From Chryseobacterium sp. CH21 (lineage in GTDB: Bacteria; Bacteroidota; Bacteroidia; Flavobacteriales; Weeksellaceae): a stretch of DNA of 64,000 bases. A program made the translations under genes and the position numbers. The DNA lies in contig NZ_QICI01000061.1 in the NCBI RefSeq assembly GCF_004119445.1, forward strand, positions 40,507 through 104,506, read 5' to 3'. Under the pieces are notes generated by a model. That model searched no databases. It saw nothing but the letters and a program-made list of their open reading frames with translations, and was not told the origin of the DNA. Position 1 is the stretch's first letter. Every line of letters starts with the position of its first letter. This document shows, one piece after another, positions 36,283 through 46,013 of this stretch.

Positions 36283-37845
36283 TTACATGATATTCCTTAC
36301 TGCTATTTTTACAGGATGATACAACAGCAGACCAATTGCGGTAACAAGTGCCAGCCAGAATAGTCCCGTGAAAATTTCCATATTGGAAAGAAGAATAGAC
36401 TGAGCTGTTATTTTAGCTTTAAAAGCTCCTGCTGTCATGGATAAAGAATCATTCACAGATAATTTCGAAATATTAGCCCCGAAAATTTGATTCCACTGGC
36501 TGTAAAAAACGGGATTGGTATCTGTAAAATTTTGGCTGAGGGTATCAGAATGTTTTAATGTTAAAAATAACATCAGGTTTTGCATCAGGGCATATCCGAT
36601 AGCGGTCGTCCAGAAACGGGTTGTTGTTCCCATTGCTGTAGCATTAGCCACATATTCTTCCGGAGTTCCTGAAATCAAAAAGAAAACAAGCGGTGTAAAT
36701 AATAACCCCTGAGCAACTCCTTGCAAAAATAAAGGTGGACAGATCGTGGAAAGGGTAGTGTCAGGATAAAAAGTATAGGTAAACCAAGCACAATCTATGG
36801 CAAGCAGTAGAAATCCTGTGAAGAATACAATCCTTGATGATACTCCCCGAACCAGACAAATTCCTGATAATAATATCCCCAAAAGAGTTCCTGCCACATT
36901 CCAGTATTGGATGTTCACAATATAATCCCAAGGCCACTTCCATACCGTTGCCATGATGCTGTAGACATTATTCAGTCCGGAGCGGATCAGGTAAAAAATG
37001 AAAAACAGAATCATTCCTGCAATCACATTTTTTGAACTGAAAACTTCGAAATGAAACAATGGTCTCTTAGAATTTCTTTGTTTCAACATAAATAAACCTC
37101 CCGAAAGAAGGAATATAAAAAGACACATGATAATGGTATCGGATTCAAACCACATGAGTCTTTTCCCATAAATAATAGCATATCCACCAGCCTGCAGACA
37201 TACCCAAAGTAAAAACCAGCTGGTAACATCCAGTTGGTACAAAGGTTTTTTAGGGAAAAATCTGTTTCTGTTGAACAGAGCAATACCAATGATCAGTACA
37301 AACACATGAAAATACACCATCATCAGGATCATATGCTGAAAATTGTAATCTTCAATACTTGATTTCAACAGGGAAGTGGTAATGGTTCCTCCGGTCAACA
37401 TGATGGTATACATGAAGAGATACGCCAAAACTTTAGCATGTCTGGTCTTTAATTCCGCAATAATCAGAGGCAGAAAAATGGCACCTTCAAGCAATCCGAA
37501 AATCCCTTCCAAAAATCGGATGACCAAGATCACATGATAATCATGAGTCACCGATAAAACATAAAGGATAATCACAGAAATAGAAGCCATCAGCAGGACA
37601 TAATATTTGACACTGAAATAAGCCATAAATCTTTGTATAACTAAAAGGGTAACCACAAATGTCCCGTACATCAAAATCATTAAATACTGGATGTCATCTG
37701 AATCTACATCCATAAAAGAAGAGGTGAAGGCGCTGTTTGAATGTAAAAGCGACAACAACATCAGGTGGGGAAACAATGCCAGTATCAAAAGTGGCAGTTT
37801 CAGCCATTGTGGTACCCATTTATGATAAACTGTATTATGCTGCAT
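36283..37845 (-). CDS. MFS drug efflux transporter, DHA2/EmrB-like
   Basis: 520 residues with about 14 hydrophobic segments, the size of the DHA2 class. The segment with VIRFLEGIFGLLEGAIFLPL resembles the conserved motif C/B region of MFS pumps, though signature residues are diverged. Behind a TolC-like and an HlyD-like gene on the same strand, it completes a three-part efflux pump spanning both membranes (inner-membrane pump, adaptor, outer-membrane channel). Substrate unknown. The 224-base gap before it has no clear promoter, so operon transcription is likely. Confidence 0.85.
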   Translation of the reverse strand: MQHNTVYHKWVPQWLKLPLLILALFPHLMLLSLLHSNSAFTSSFMDVDSDDIQYLMILMYGTFVVTLLVIQRFMAYFSVKYYVLLMASISVIILYVLSVTHDYHVILVIRFLEGIFGLLEGAIFLPLIIAELKTRHAKVLAYLFMYTIMLTGGTITTSLLKSSIEDYNFQHMILMMVYFHVFVLIIGIALFNRNRFFPKKPLYQLDVTSWFLLWVCLQAGGYAIIYGKRLMWFESDTIIMCLFIFLLSGGLFMLKQRNSKRPLFHFEVFSSKNVIAGMILFFIFYLIRSGLNNVYSIMATVWKWPWDYIVNIQYWNVAGTLLGILLSGICLVRGVSSRIVFFTGFLLLAIDCAWFTYTFYPDTTLSTICPPLFLQGVAQGLLFTPLVFFLISGTPEEYVANATAMGTTTRFWTTAIGYALMQNLMLFLTLKHSDTLSQNFTDTNPVFYSQWNQIFGANISKLSVNDSLSMTAGAFKAKITAQSILLSNMEIFTGLFWLALVTAIGLLLYHPVKIAVRNIM

Positions 37846-38069
37846 AATTTTTATGAAGAATAAAAATGCGAAAAGACAAAGGGCAAAGGGTGTAAATAAA
37901 TCAAAGGTAAAATGGCAAATATGCGTAAGAAAAAATTGGCAGATTCGCTATTTTGCGGTTTGTCTTTTCGCTAAAAAATAATTTAATTTGAAAATTTGAA
38001 AATGGGAGAATTTGGAAATGATAATAAAACCGGATATTTTTATACTCTAAAACTCTCCAACCCTCAAAC

Positions 38070-39116
38070 TCATATTTTCCTCGCACTCACCAGAACATTC
38101 ATCCCAGAAAGCAGTTTTTCGTTGTCTTTATTGTTATCAAGAATAATTTTCACCGGAAATCTCTGCTCTATTTTCACAAAGTTTCCGGTTGCATTATCCG
38201 GTTTTACTAATGAAAACTGAGATCCTGAAGCAGGTGAAACAGAAAGTATTTTTCCTTTAAACTCAACATCGGGATAAGCATCCGCAGTAATGATAACTTC
38301 CTTGCTCTGATCTATCTGTCCAAGCTGTGTTTCCTTATAATTGGCAATAATCCATTTTTCTTTGCTTACAATCTGAACCAGAGCCTGACCTTCCTTAATC
38401 AACTGTCCTTCCTGAATGGTCTTTTTTCCTACCCATCCATCATAAGGTGCTGTAATCACAGTATAAGAAAGATATAATTTAGCATTATTAAGACTTGCAG
38501 AACTCTGCTGGATCTGGCTTTTCACGGGAGCAACTTTAGTCTGCTGTTCATTGGCTCCGGCTCTTACTGCATTTTTCTGCTGTTCCAATGCTAAAAGATT
38601 GGCTTTTGACTGTTCATAAGAAGCCTTTACATTTTCAAATTCCTGCTCTGTAGCAGCATCTTCAGACAGCAGATTTTTATATCTTTTGTAATCCTGTTCC
38701 GTTCTCCAGATATCAATTTTTGCGGAAGCAATTTTAGCATCAATGATCTTCGTATCGCTTTCTTTAGTGTTGACACCGCTTTCGATTGTCCCAATGGTTG
38801 CCGTATTAGCGTGAAGATTGGCTTCTGCCATATGAACCTGATTCACAAACTCTCTATTGTCTATGACGATTAAAGTATCTCCTTGATGTACAAACTGATT
38901 TTCGTTAAACTTAATAGTTTTAATGAACCCTGATACTTTGCTGGATACTGGCGTGATATATTGCTCAATTTGTGCATCATTTGTTGTAACATTTTTTCTC
39001 GAAAAAAGATAAAAACTTACCATCCCTGTGATTCCGCTTATAATGAGGATCCAGGCCAGTAGAGTAATGGACTTGTTGATTCTTTTTTCCTTTTGTGTCA
39101 ATTGTTTCTGTGCCAT
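38070..39116 (-). CDS. HlyD/EmrA-family membrane fusion protein
   Basis: 348 residues. An N-terminal transmembrane helix (LLAWILIISGITGMVSFYLF) is followed by a biotinyl-lipoyl-like strand (TPVSSKVSGFIKTIKFNENQ), a long coiled-coil hairpin (about 95-190) and a second lipoyl half with ITAPYDGWVGKKTIQEGQLI. It bridges the MFS pump to the TolC-like channel through the periplasm. It starts five bases after the TolC-like gene stop. Confidence 0.92.
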   Translation of the reverse strand: MAQKQLTQKEKRINKSITLLAWILIISGITGMVSFYLFSRKNVTTNDAQIEQYITPVSSKVSGFIKTIKFNENQFVHQGDTLIVIDNREFVNQVHMAEANLHANTATIGTIESGVNTKESDTKIIDAKIASAKIDIWRTEQDYKRYKNLLSEDAATEQEFENVKASYEQSKANLLALEQQKNAVRAGANEQQTKVAPVKSQIQQSSASLNNAKLYLSYTVITAPYDGWVGKKTIQEGQLIKEGQALVQIVSKEKWIIANYKETQLGQIDQSKEVIITADAYPDVEFKGKILSVSPASGSQFSLVKPDNATGNFVKIEQRFPVKIILDNNKDNEKLLSGMNVLVSARKI

Positions 39117-39121
39117 AGTTT

Positions 39122-40456
39122 TTATAAGTTCCCAATCGTATATTGGAGTTGGTAATATTTAAGTTGTCGGTTAATTTTTACGGAAATAAGATTAGATTCA
39201 GCTTCCAGATATGTATTGTCGGCATCTATCAGTTCAGTGATAAGGCTTAGCTTATTGGCGTATTTTGTTCTTACAATACGGTAGTTTTCTTTGGCTTGAT
39301 GAATAGCTTCTTCAGCAATTTTTACCTTCTGGTCTGTCTCTTCAAACTTTTTATAAGCTTCATACACATTATGTCTTACATTTTCCTCATTTTCTTCTAT
39401 CTGAAGTTTAGCCAGGTCAATATTTTCCCGTGCTTCCTGCATTTTGTACTTATTTTTGTACAGATTTTCGATAGGATAGGTAAGATTCACACCCACCATT
39501 CCCAGACGATAAGCATACGGTTCCGGAGGAAAGAACATCATATTCGGATATTTTAAAAAATATTCTCCGCCAGCTGTTATTTTGGGTAAATAATTTGCTT
39601 TGATAATCTTTTGATCCAGTTCTTTCAATGAAAGGTTTTTGTGAGTGATTTCAACAGATTCATTCTTGTTTAAAGCTGTTTCTGTTAGTCCATCTACATT
39701 AGGAATCGCTGCACTGTCCGAAATAAGGTCTTCCGTATTCACATGCATTTCCTGATTTTCCGGAAGTGAAAGAATGGTTTTCAGCTTGTGCTCAGCAATC
39801 TGAATATCATTATCCAGTTCCGTCCAGCTCATCTTATGATTAGAAAGTTGCAGCGAGGTTCTCAAGACTTCATTTACCGTTACAACGCCATTAGCCTTCA
39901 ATGCTTTTACCTGTTTAATGTTGACAGAATCTTCCTTCATTTTATCATTGATAAGACTCTGCTGTTCTTTTAAGTGGTGAATTTGCAGAAAAGCTGTAAT
40001 GATTGACATTTTAAGCTGTCTCTCGTCCAGGTGGGTTTTTAAAGCTGAAATTTCAGTATCAATAGCTGCTTTCTTCTCTGTATTTTTTATTTTGCCACCC
40101 ATGTATACCGGAATGGAAGCAGATAATGTAAAATCATACATTCCATTGATCACATCGTATTTGGTGGCTTTGTTGAATACGCCATTCTGATGCTGAAACA
40201 GATTCGTTACCTGATTGTAGCTTGTATGAAACTCAATGTCCGGAAGTTTTTCCATGTTGAGATCTTTCTCTTTTGTGATGGACATTTCCTGTTTGAGATG
40301 ACTTATCTGTATGTTTTTGTTGTTTTTCAGACCAATCTCTACAGCTTGCTGTAAGCCGAGATGCTGGTAATCTATCATCTGTGAATGTAAAAAGTTGCTC
40401 AATAACAAGCACAACGCAATGCACAGATATTGGCCCGCGTTCAATATGATATTCAT
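39122..40456 (-). CDS. TolC-family outer-membrane efflux protein
   Basis: 444 residues with a signal peptide (ALCLLLSNFLHSQ). The two internally repeated OEP segments are visible: the first with LQQAVEIGLKNNKNIQIS, the second with MVGVNLTYPIENLYKNKYKMQEA and the closing ITELIDADNTYLEAESNLI. It forms the trimeric outer-membrane duct. First gene of the efflux operon, divergent from the AraC-type regulator, with a -7 box (TAAATTTG) at 40498-40505. Confidence 0.92.
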   Translation of the reverse strand: MNIILNAGQYLCIALCLLLSNFLHSQMIDYQHLGLQQAVEIGLKNNKNIQISHLKQEMSITKEKDLNMEKLPDIEFHTSYNQVTNLFQHQNGVFNKATKYDVINGMYDFTLSASIPVYMGGKIKNTEKKAAIDTEISALKTHLDERQLKMSIITAFLQIHHLKEQQSLINDKMKEDSVNIKQVKALKANGVVTVNEVLRTSLQLSNHKMSWTELDNDIQIAEHKLKTILSLPENQEMHVNTEDLISDSAAIPNVDGLTETALNKNESVEITHKNLSLKELDQKIIKANYLPKITAGGEYFLKYPNMMFFPPEPYAYRLGMVGVNLTYPIENLYKNKYKMQEARENIDLAKLQIEENEENVRHNVYEAYKKFEETDQKVKIAEEAIHQAKENYRIVRTKYANKLSLITELIDADNTYLEAESNLISVKINRQLKYYQLQYTIGNL

Positions 40457-40497
40457 AAATTAATTAAAGGATTTTTGCTAAAATGATTTTGATGCAG

Positions 40498-40505
40498 CAA
40501 ATTTA
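40498..40505 (-). promoter_or_regulatory. TAnnTTTG -7 box of the efflux operon
   Basis: Minus-strand TAAATTTG, 41 bases before the ATG of the TolC-like gene. It lies in the 136-base divergent gap shared with the AraC-type regulator. Confidence 0.55.
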
Positions 40506-40592
40506 CGATGGGAAGCTACTGACTCTATTTGTGAAAACAGAAAAATATTTGCTCATTTACGCCAATTTTAAAATTCTTCTTACCTTTATGGG

Positions 40593-41396
40593 ATGAACAA
40601 CAGCCATTTTAAAGAAGTAGATGAAGATGATACCGAATTTTACGTTTATCATGTCCTTACCGGAAATGTAACCACAGAGATTCATTATCACAGTTCTGCA
40701 CAATTAGTATATGCGGAAGGTGGTATTGTACATGTTTTTACCGATCAGAAACACTGGTATCTTCCTGCGAGATGCTTTATGTGGATTCCCGCTGGAACTC
40801 CTCATTATATTTTTTCTACCAGTCCAAAAGTGGATTTATATAATTTTTATTTTAAAAAAGAAGAAAGTGAAAATGGCTTTTTTGATGAAATAAACATTTA
40901 TTCTGTTAATGATTTACTCAGAGAGATGATTTTGTACACTAAAGAATGGGATGGGAAAATCACAAAAAATGATCCTTCCAAATATTTTTTTCTCAAAGCG
41001 CTGAAAGGTGTATTACAAGAGAAAGAATACAAACATCTTGCATTTCCTATACAGCATCCTTTTCCTAAAGATGAAACATTATTGAAGATCGCACGATATA
41101 TTCATGCCAACCTTGAAAAGCCCCTTACTATCGAATCTACGGCAAAAGAATTTGGAATGAGTACAAGAACCCTTTCCCGGAAATTTAAAGAGATTCTGGG
41201 CATGAATTACGTTCGTTTTCTCAGAGCATTAAGAATCACCCGTTCTCTTGAGCTGATGCTGGAAGATAAATACAATATGTACGAAATCGCAATGATGGTA
41301 GGGTACAACAGCCTGTCGTCTTTCAGTAATATTTTCAAAAAGATCATCGGCATTGCTCCTACGGAATATCAGCGGAAACTGAGAGGGAATAAATAG
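40593..41396 (+). CDS. AraC family transcriptional regulator
   Basis: 267 residues. An N-terminal cupin-like sensor (VTTEIHYHSSAQLVYAEGGI) precedes two helix-turn-helix units: LTIESTAKEFGMSTRTLSRKFKE and MYEIAMMVGYNSLSSFSNIFKK, followed by the AraC signature end GIAPTEYQRKLR. It is divergent from the TolC/HlyD/MFS operon across 136 bases and is the obvious local regulator, probably sensing an exported compound. The ligand is not known. Confidence 0.92.
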   Translation: MNNSHFKEVDEDDTEFYVYHVLTGNVTTEIHYHSSAQLVYAEGGIVHVFTDQKHWYLPARCFMWIPAGTPHYIFSTSPKVDLYNFYFKKEESENGFFDEINIYSVNDLLREMILYTKEWDGKITKNDPSKYFFLKALKGVLQEKEYKHLAFPIQHPFPKDETLLKIARYIHANLEKPLTIESTAKEFGMSTRTLSRKFKEILGMNYVRFLRALRITRSLELMLEDKYNMYEIAMMVGYNSLSSFSNIFKKIIGIAPTEYQRKLRGNK

Positions 41397-41542
41397 CGAG
41401 TGAGAGCGTTTGTGATTTCTGATTCGTGGTAACGGGTTTTATAATGCCCCGTATAGTTTTATAAACGTTCTTGTGTATTTCAATACATGAGGCCACGGGA
41501 AAACTAATCTAACGAATAATATGGGTTAAGATTTCCTACATT

Positions 41543-41592
41543 CCCCTTCCCTGAAGGGGTGGATTTTTGCGACGCAAAAAGACGGGGTAGTC
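41543..41592. repeat. intergenic palindromic repeat element
   Basis: CCCCTTC pairs with GAAGGGG, then TTTTTGCG-A-CGCAAAAA forms a perfect inverted repeat, followed by GACGGGGTAGTC. I recall near-identical wording from intergenic regions of other flavobacterial genomes, which suggests a dispersed mobile-type repeat. Only one full copy is seen in this window. Confidence 0.45.
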
Positions 41593-41625
41593 ATATGGCA
41601 TAACCCTTCCGAATTATATACAAAA

Positions 41626-41650
41626 ACCACCTCAATAAAATTGAAGTGGT
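41626..41650 (-). terminator. terminator of the rpsF-rpsR-rplI operon
   Basis: 10-bp stem with one G-U pair (ACCACTTCAA / TTGAGGTGGT on minus) followed by a T run on the minus strand, about 30 bases after the rplI stop. Confidence 0.82.
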
Positions 41651-41679
41651 CGTATTGTGAGAAAATCTCAGTCGCTTAA

Positions 41680-42183
41680 TTAAGCTTCTTCAGATTTAAC
41701 TTCTTCTTTCTTAGCAGCAGGAGCAGCTACAACTGGAGCGTCAGATACGATATCGAATTCGAAATTGTACTCAACGTTTCTGTGTAATCTGATGTTAGCT
41801 GTTACTTTACCAGTTCTCTTAATAGTGTTCCCTGGAATTTTGATGTATTTCTTCTCTACAGAAACTCCAGCTTTAGCAAGAGCCTCAGAAAGATCTGCAT
41901 TGTTGATAGATCCGAATAATTTATCACCAGAACCTACTTTTGCAGGAATAGTGATAGAAGTTTTCTTCAATTGCTCAACTACAGTGTTAGCAGCAGCGAT
42001 TAATTTAGCTTCTTCTTCTTTTCTAGCTTCTAAAGTAGCTTCTAGAGCTGCTTTGTTTTTAGGTGTAGCTAAAAGTGCAATTCCTTGAGGAAGTAAAAAG
42101 TTTCTAGCATAACCTGGCTTTACGCTTACTGTATCAAACTCAAGTCCTAAGTTTTCTACGTCTTGTTTTAGGATAATATCCAT
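41680..42183 (-). CDS. rplI: 50S ribosomal protein bL9
   Basis: 167 residues from the ATG at 42183. The open frame reaches 42225, but MDIILKQDVENLGLEFDTV is the standard L9 start. The N-terminal domain has GYARNFLLPQGIAL, the L9 signature. A long helix and the C-terminal rRNA-binding domain follow, then an Ala/Glu/Lys-rich tail (VVAAPAAKKEEVKSEEA) common in this phylum. Last gene of rpsF-rpsR-rplI. Confidence 0.95.
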   Translation of the reverse strand: MDIILKQDVENLGLEFDTVSVKPGYARNFLLPQGIALLATPKNKAALEATLEARKEEEAKLIAAANTVVEQLKKTSITIPAKVGSGDKLFGSINNADLSEALAKAGVSVEKKYIKIPGNTIKRTGKVTANIRLHRNVEYNFEFDIVSDAPVVAAPAAKKEEVKSEEA

Positions 42184-42291
42184 TGTTGTTGTCCTTTTTG
42201 GGATTTTAGAGTGATCTAAAATCAAGTTAGAATTAATTATTTATTCAGCAACAAAAGAAGAGGGAGACCTCTTCTTTTATTTATTTTTGTC

Positions 42292-42594
42292 TTATTTCAA
42301 TAAGTCAGCTACGTAAGGTAGTAAAGAAAGGTGTCTTGCTCTTTTGATAGCAGCAGAAACTTTTCTTTGGTATTTTAAAGAAGTTCCAGTGTATCTTCTT
42401 GGTAAGATTTTACCTTGCTCGTTTACAAATTGTAATAAGAAATCAGCATCTTTGTAGTCAACGTGCTTAATTCCGTATTTTTTGAATCTACAATATTTCT
42501 TTTCAGATTTTGTATTGATATCAAGTGGAGTAAGGAATTTTACTTCTGATTCTCCTCCTGCTGAGGCTTGTTTAGCCATTTCATCTATTGCCAT
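42292..42594 (-). CDS. rpsR: 30S ribosomal protein bS18
   Basis: 100 residues. The core [20 protein letters not shown] and [21 protein letters not shown] is the S18 signature region. An N-terminal extension of about 25 residues is usual in Bacteroidota. S18 pairs with S6 on the platform of the small subunit, which fits its place directly after rpsF. Confidence 0.96.
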   Translation of the reverse strand: MAIDEMAKQASAGGESEVKFLTPLDINTKSEKKYCRFKKYGIKHVDYKDADFLLQFVNEQGKILPRRYTGTSLKYQRKVSAAIKRARHLSLLPYVADLLK

Positions 42595-42625
42595 GTCTTG
42601 TCTTTTTAAAAAATAGGGTTAATAA

Positions 42626-42967
42626 TTAAGCTTTAGCTGCTTTTACTTTAGCTCTTCTTGTTACAGCGTACTCAATAGCATGCTTGTCAAGTTTTGTAGT
42701 AAGGTAACGGATTACTCTTTCGTCACGCTTAAATGCTAATTCTAAATCAGCTACTACAGTACCTTCTCCTTTAAATTCGATTAAAGTGTAGAACCCATTC
42801 TTTTTCAATTGGATAGGGTAAGCTAACTTTTTCAATCCCCAATTTTCTTTAGCAACGATTTCGCAGTTCTTTTCTTTGATAAGATCTACATACTTGTTCA
42901 CTGCTTCCTCTACCTGTGCCTCAGATAGAACGGGAGTTAAAATGAAAACAGTTTCGTAATTGTTCAT
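42626..42967 (-). CDS. rpsF: 30S ribosomal protein bS6
   Basis: 113 residues from the ATG at 42967 ([14 protein letters not shown]). The longer frame to 43003 would add an unlikely segment that crosses the promoter. S6 is a single alpha-beta domain that binds 16S rRNA together with S18. First gene of the operon. A -7 box (TACTTTTG on minus, 43001-43008) lies 33 bases upstream. Confidence 0.96.
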   Translation of the reverse strand: MNNYETVFILTPVLSEAQVEEAVNKYVDLIKEKNCEIVAKENWGLKKLAYPIQLKKNGFYTLIEFKGEGTVVADLELAFKRDERVIRYLTTKLDKHAIEYAVTRRAKVKAAKA

Positions 42968-43000
42968 AATGTTAAAAAATTTGTTAATTATTTCGAGGTG

Positions 43001-43008
43001 CAAAAGTA
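43001..43008 (-). promoter_or_regulatory. TAnnTTTG -7 box of the rpsF operon
   Basis: Minus-strand TACTTTTG, 33 bases before the rpsF ATG. Confidence 0.55.
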
Positions 43009-43083
43009 GAAAATATATTTCTTATATGCAAGAATACTGGTGAAATAGTTGGTCTTTATTATTTGGGTAATAAACATGAAATC

Positions 43084-43091
43084 TATTTTTG
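43084..43091 (+). promoter_or_regulatory. TAnnTTTG -7 box
   Basis: TATTTTTG, 30 bases before the ATG of the secreted protein gene at 43122. Confidence 0.55.
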
Positions 43092-43121
43092 TATTTTAGT
43101 GACATGAAAAACTTTTAATTA

Positions 43122-43721
43122 ATGAAAACTAAATTGTATATCCTACCATTATTATTAATGGGCATTGTCTGCTATTCTCAGGACAAAATTTCCATGAAAA
43201 ACGGAACTTCTCTAGATGTGAAACTTATAGAAATAGGAACTTCAAATATCACGTATAAAGAATTGGATAATTTGGATGGACCTAGTCATGCTATAGATAA
43301 ATCCGAAGTTTTTCAGATATCATACAATAACGGTAAAACAGATGTTTTAGGGAAATATAAAACGATTGATGAAGCCAAAAATCTTATCATTTCCAAAATC
43401 AACGAATTTGGTATTGATCGCGATAGAAGCAATTTGACGCTTCAGGCTGATTTTGAAGGAGATAATGTTAAAATTAATTCAGTTAATGCAAAAGGACGTA
43501 TTGTGAATGAAGGAGATTTATGGGATATGTCTAAAGTGGTAGCGTTTCATAACATTTCCAAAAGAAAAGATAATGTATTTTATTTGAATATTGTAACCTA
43601 TAAAATAAAAAAGACTGAAAAGGAATTAAGCAAGCTAGTGATTAAAATGACAAACTATGAAGCCGCCGAAAGTACACTGGAAGCGATGAAGGACTTAAAA
43701 ATTATGTTGAAAAAAGATTAA
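43122..43721 (+). CDS. hypothetical secreted protein
   Basis: 199 residues with a clear signal peptide (MKTKLYILPLLLMGIVCYSQ). The mature part begins DKISMKNGTSLDVKLIEIG and NITYKELDNLDGPSHAID, a short beta-rich segment often found in Bacteroidota secreted proteins of unknown role. No catalytic motif or lipobox seen. Transcribed alone, divergent from rpsF. Confidence 0.7.
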   Translation: MKTKLYILPLLLMGIVCYSQDKISMKNGTSLDVKLIEIGTSNITYKELDNLDGPSHAIDKSEVFQISYNNGKTDVLGKYKTIDEAKNLIISKINEFGIDRDRSNLTLQADFEGDNVKINSVNAKGRIVNEGDLWDMSKVVAFHNISKRKDNVFYLNIVTYKIKKTEKELSKLVIKMTNYEAAESTLEAMKDLKIMLKKD

Positions 43722-43748
43722 TGGTTGATTAGTTGTTATTACTGGATA

Positions 43749-45101
43749 TTAATCTTTCTCTCTTAATTCCGTCAAAAAATTAATCTTCAAAACATCATAC
43801 AAAGAATGTCTGCTCACCAGGATAGAAGCTATGGAAGATACCATTCCGGCAAGCATCAGGTGGAATATCAATGAATGTCTATCCGTCATTTCCAGAACAA
43901 TAATAGCTGAAGTAAACGGAGCTCTTGTAATTCCGGTAAGAAAAGCCACCATTCCGGCAAGGATCACTACATTGGTTTCATTGGGAGTTAAATGAATAAT
44001 TCCTGAAATAACAGAACCAATACTTGCTCCCGCAGTAAGGGCCGGAGCGAAAATTCCTCCGGCACCTCCCGAAGTAAAGGAAAGGGCAGGACCAAGCATC
44101 CTCAGAATCGGAACATACCAGTCTTCATGTTTATCTTTGGTAAAAAGAACACGCTCCATAATTTCTTTTCCGGAACCCAGAATCTCTCTGTTGATGAAAT
44201 AAGCAATGGAAGCAATAATTAAAGCACAAATAATCAGGAAAACGATATTGGCTTTATCTGTCTTCAGTTTTTTCTTCTTCCAACCGTTGATTTTAAGCAT
44301 AATAACAGACAGCTGACTTGCTAAAATACCAGCAGTACCTGCAACAAGTATAATCGGAAACATCACCATTAAAGAAACATCATTGGTCTTCGGATATCCC
44401 AGATATAAATAAGATCCTGCCAATGTTTGTGCAGTAAGACCAGCAATGATGACAGCCGTAAACAAAGCGGTTTTAAAGTAATTGATATGCGTTTTAGACA
44501 ACTCTTCCACAGCGAAAACAATTCCTCCAAGCGGCGTATTAAATGCTGCTGCAAGACCAGCTGCTGCTCCCGTCATAATCATGTTTTTCTTAGAAATCTT
44601 CGGCCACCATTCAGGAAGATATTCATTCACCTTTCTAAAAACAGAGCCTGCAATTTGAATCGTAGGACCTTCACGTCCTACTGCACCTCCTCCGATGACC
44701 AGGATAACTGAGGATAGGATTTTAAAGAAAATGATTTTAATACTTAAAAGATTTCTGATTTTCCGATGCTCTTTCGGGTTGGCAAGTTCTACCGCAGCCA
44801 TCACCTGTGGAATACCGCTTCCTTTGGCATTGGGGGCAAATTCTTTTACCAGCCACCATGATAAAACAAATCCAATAGGAGCAATAATGAAAATCATCCA
44901 TGCATGCCAGTCGAAAATAAAATTCATCAGATGTTCACCCCATGCAAATATCTGCGCATACAAAACGGCAAAGAAACCAGTAATAATGGATGCTATCCAA
45001 AAAGGAATAGCCTGAAGGAGATTGTTCTTCAGCTGTTCATTCCGGATATTATCAAAGGAATTTTTGAGGGATTTCTTTAAAAGGGTGAAAATTTTCAGCA
45101 T
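43749..45101 (-). CDS. ClC family chloride channel or antiporter
   Basis: 450 residues with the ClC core motifs in order: GSGIPQVMAAVE, GGGAVGREGPTIQIAGS (the gating Glu), and GGAGGIFAPALTAGAS. About 10-12 hydrophobic stretches cross the inner membrane. The gating Glu is present, as in both channels and H+/Cl- exchangers, so the mode cannot be told from this alone. No C-terminal CBS pair. It lies 42 bases downstream of a hypothetical gene on the same strand. Confidence 0.92.
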   Translation of the reverse strand: MLKIFTLLKKSLKNSFDNIRNEQLKNNLLQAIPFWIASIITGFFAVLYAQIFAWGEHLMNFIFDWHAWMIFIIAPIGFVLSWWLVKEFAPNAKGSGIPQVMAAVELANPKEHRKIRNLLSIKIIFFKILSSVILVIGGGAVGREGPTIQIAGSVFRKVNEYLPEWWPKISKKNMIMTGAAAGLAAAFNTPLGGIVFAVEELSKTHINYFKTALFTAVIIAGLTAQTLAGSYLYLGYPKTNDVSLMVMFPIILVAGTAGILASQLSVIMLKINGWKKKKLKTDKANIVFLIICALIIASIAYFINREILGSGKEIMERVLFTKDKHEDWYVPILRMLGPALSFTSGGAGGIFAPALTAGASIGSVISGIIHLTPNETNVVILAGMVAFLTGITRAPFTSAIIVLEMTDRHSLIFHLMLAGMVSSIASILVSRHSLYDVLKINFLTELREKD

Positions 45102-45143
45102 TTGTTAATTTAGAGATGTAAAAGTACGTGATTTTTACAGAAT

Positions 45144-45752
45144 TTATATTTCTTTCATAAACTTTGAAACTATCTCAGCATTTTCAACGGTAAGTTCCTT
45201 GGGTAAACCGAAACTTATAATATTGTTTTTGACTATAAGTTTAAAGTCTCCATCGGGAAATGATTTTATCACTTCTTTTCTCCTGTTGTCTAAAAATGAC
45301 ATGGTTTTGTACGGATCATTTCCGATCACATAAAAATCTTTAAAACCCTTATTATCTTTAAAATTAATGTTAAAATGACTGAAAATTCCAGCTACTTTAT
45401 CCGCAAGACTCTTTTTATTGACAGAAACGAATCCAAAATCGTTGTCAGTTTTTTTTAATCCCCAAATCTGCAGCGTGTCAAGTTGGTTGTCCGCACGTGC
45501 TCCTCTGAAAGTGGTTCCGCCTTTACTGACAATAAAAAGATAAAAAGAATGGGCTTTGTTTTTATCTGTTACAAAATAACAAATCTTAGGTATAAATAAT
45601 GGAGACAGGTCATCTTGCTCCGATTTGAACTGGTTATAAGGAGAGTTTTCAATATCAATCACAGAAATATCATACATTTCAAAAAGCTTATCATACACTT
45701 CAGAAATTAATTTCTCTTCTTCATTCGAAAAATCAAAAAGTTTGGTTATCAT
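45144..45752 (-). CDS. hypothetical protein
   Basis: 202 residues, no signal peptide or membrane segment. I recognise no family. The sequence alternates beta-like stretches (KICYFVTDKNKAHSFYLFIV, FKLIVKNNIISFGLP) and charged helices, and looks like a soluble globular protein. It precedes the ClC gene by 42 bases on the same strand, so the two may share a transcript. The 261-base gap upstream holds the terminator of the serine hydrolase and is otherwise AT-rich and empty. Confidence 0.6.
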   Translation of the reverse strand: MITKLFDFSNEEEKLISEVYDKLFEMYDISVIDIENSPYNQFKSEQDDLSPLFIPKICYFVTDKNKAHSFYLFIVSKGGTTFRGARADNQLDTLQIWGLKKTDNDFGFVSVNKKSLADKVAGIFSHFNINFKDNKGFKDFYVIGNDPYKTMSFLDNRRKEVIKSFPDGDFKLIVKNNIISFGLPKELTVENAEIVSKFMKEI

Positions 45753-45959
45753 ATCTTAATTTAAGTTGGATTGGAGTAAATAGTTTGTTTTAAAATTAAT
45801 ACTAATAACTTAAACTTCCAAGAAAGTGATCGGAATGTAAATATGGACTTATTTAAATTGTGAACATTTCATTAAATTGATATTTTATTTAAATTATATT
45901 TAAAATTAAAAATCAAATAGTATCAGTTTTTAGTGAAAAATAGAAAGTTTAAATCAAAT

Positions 45960-45984
45960 AAAAAAATCCCGACTTTTGTCAGGA
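45960..45984 (-). terminator. terminator of the serine hydrolase gene
   Basis: On minus, TCCTGAC pairs with GTCGGGA (one G-U) around AAAA and is followed by a T run, 30 bases after the stop at 46014. Confidence 0.7.
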
Positions 45985-46013
45985 CTTTATGTATTGAATG
46001 TATTTAATTTTAA

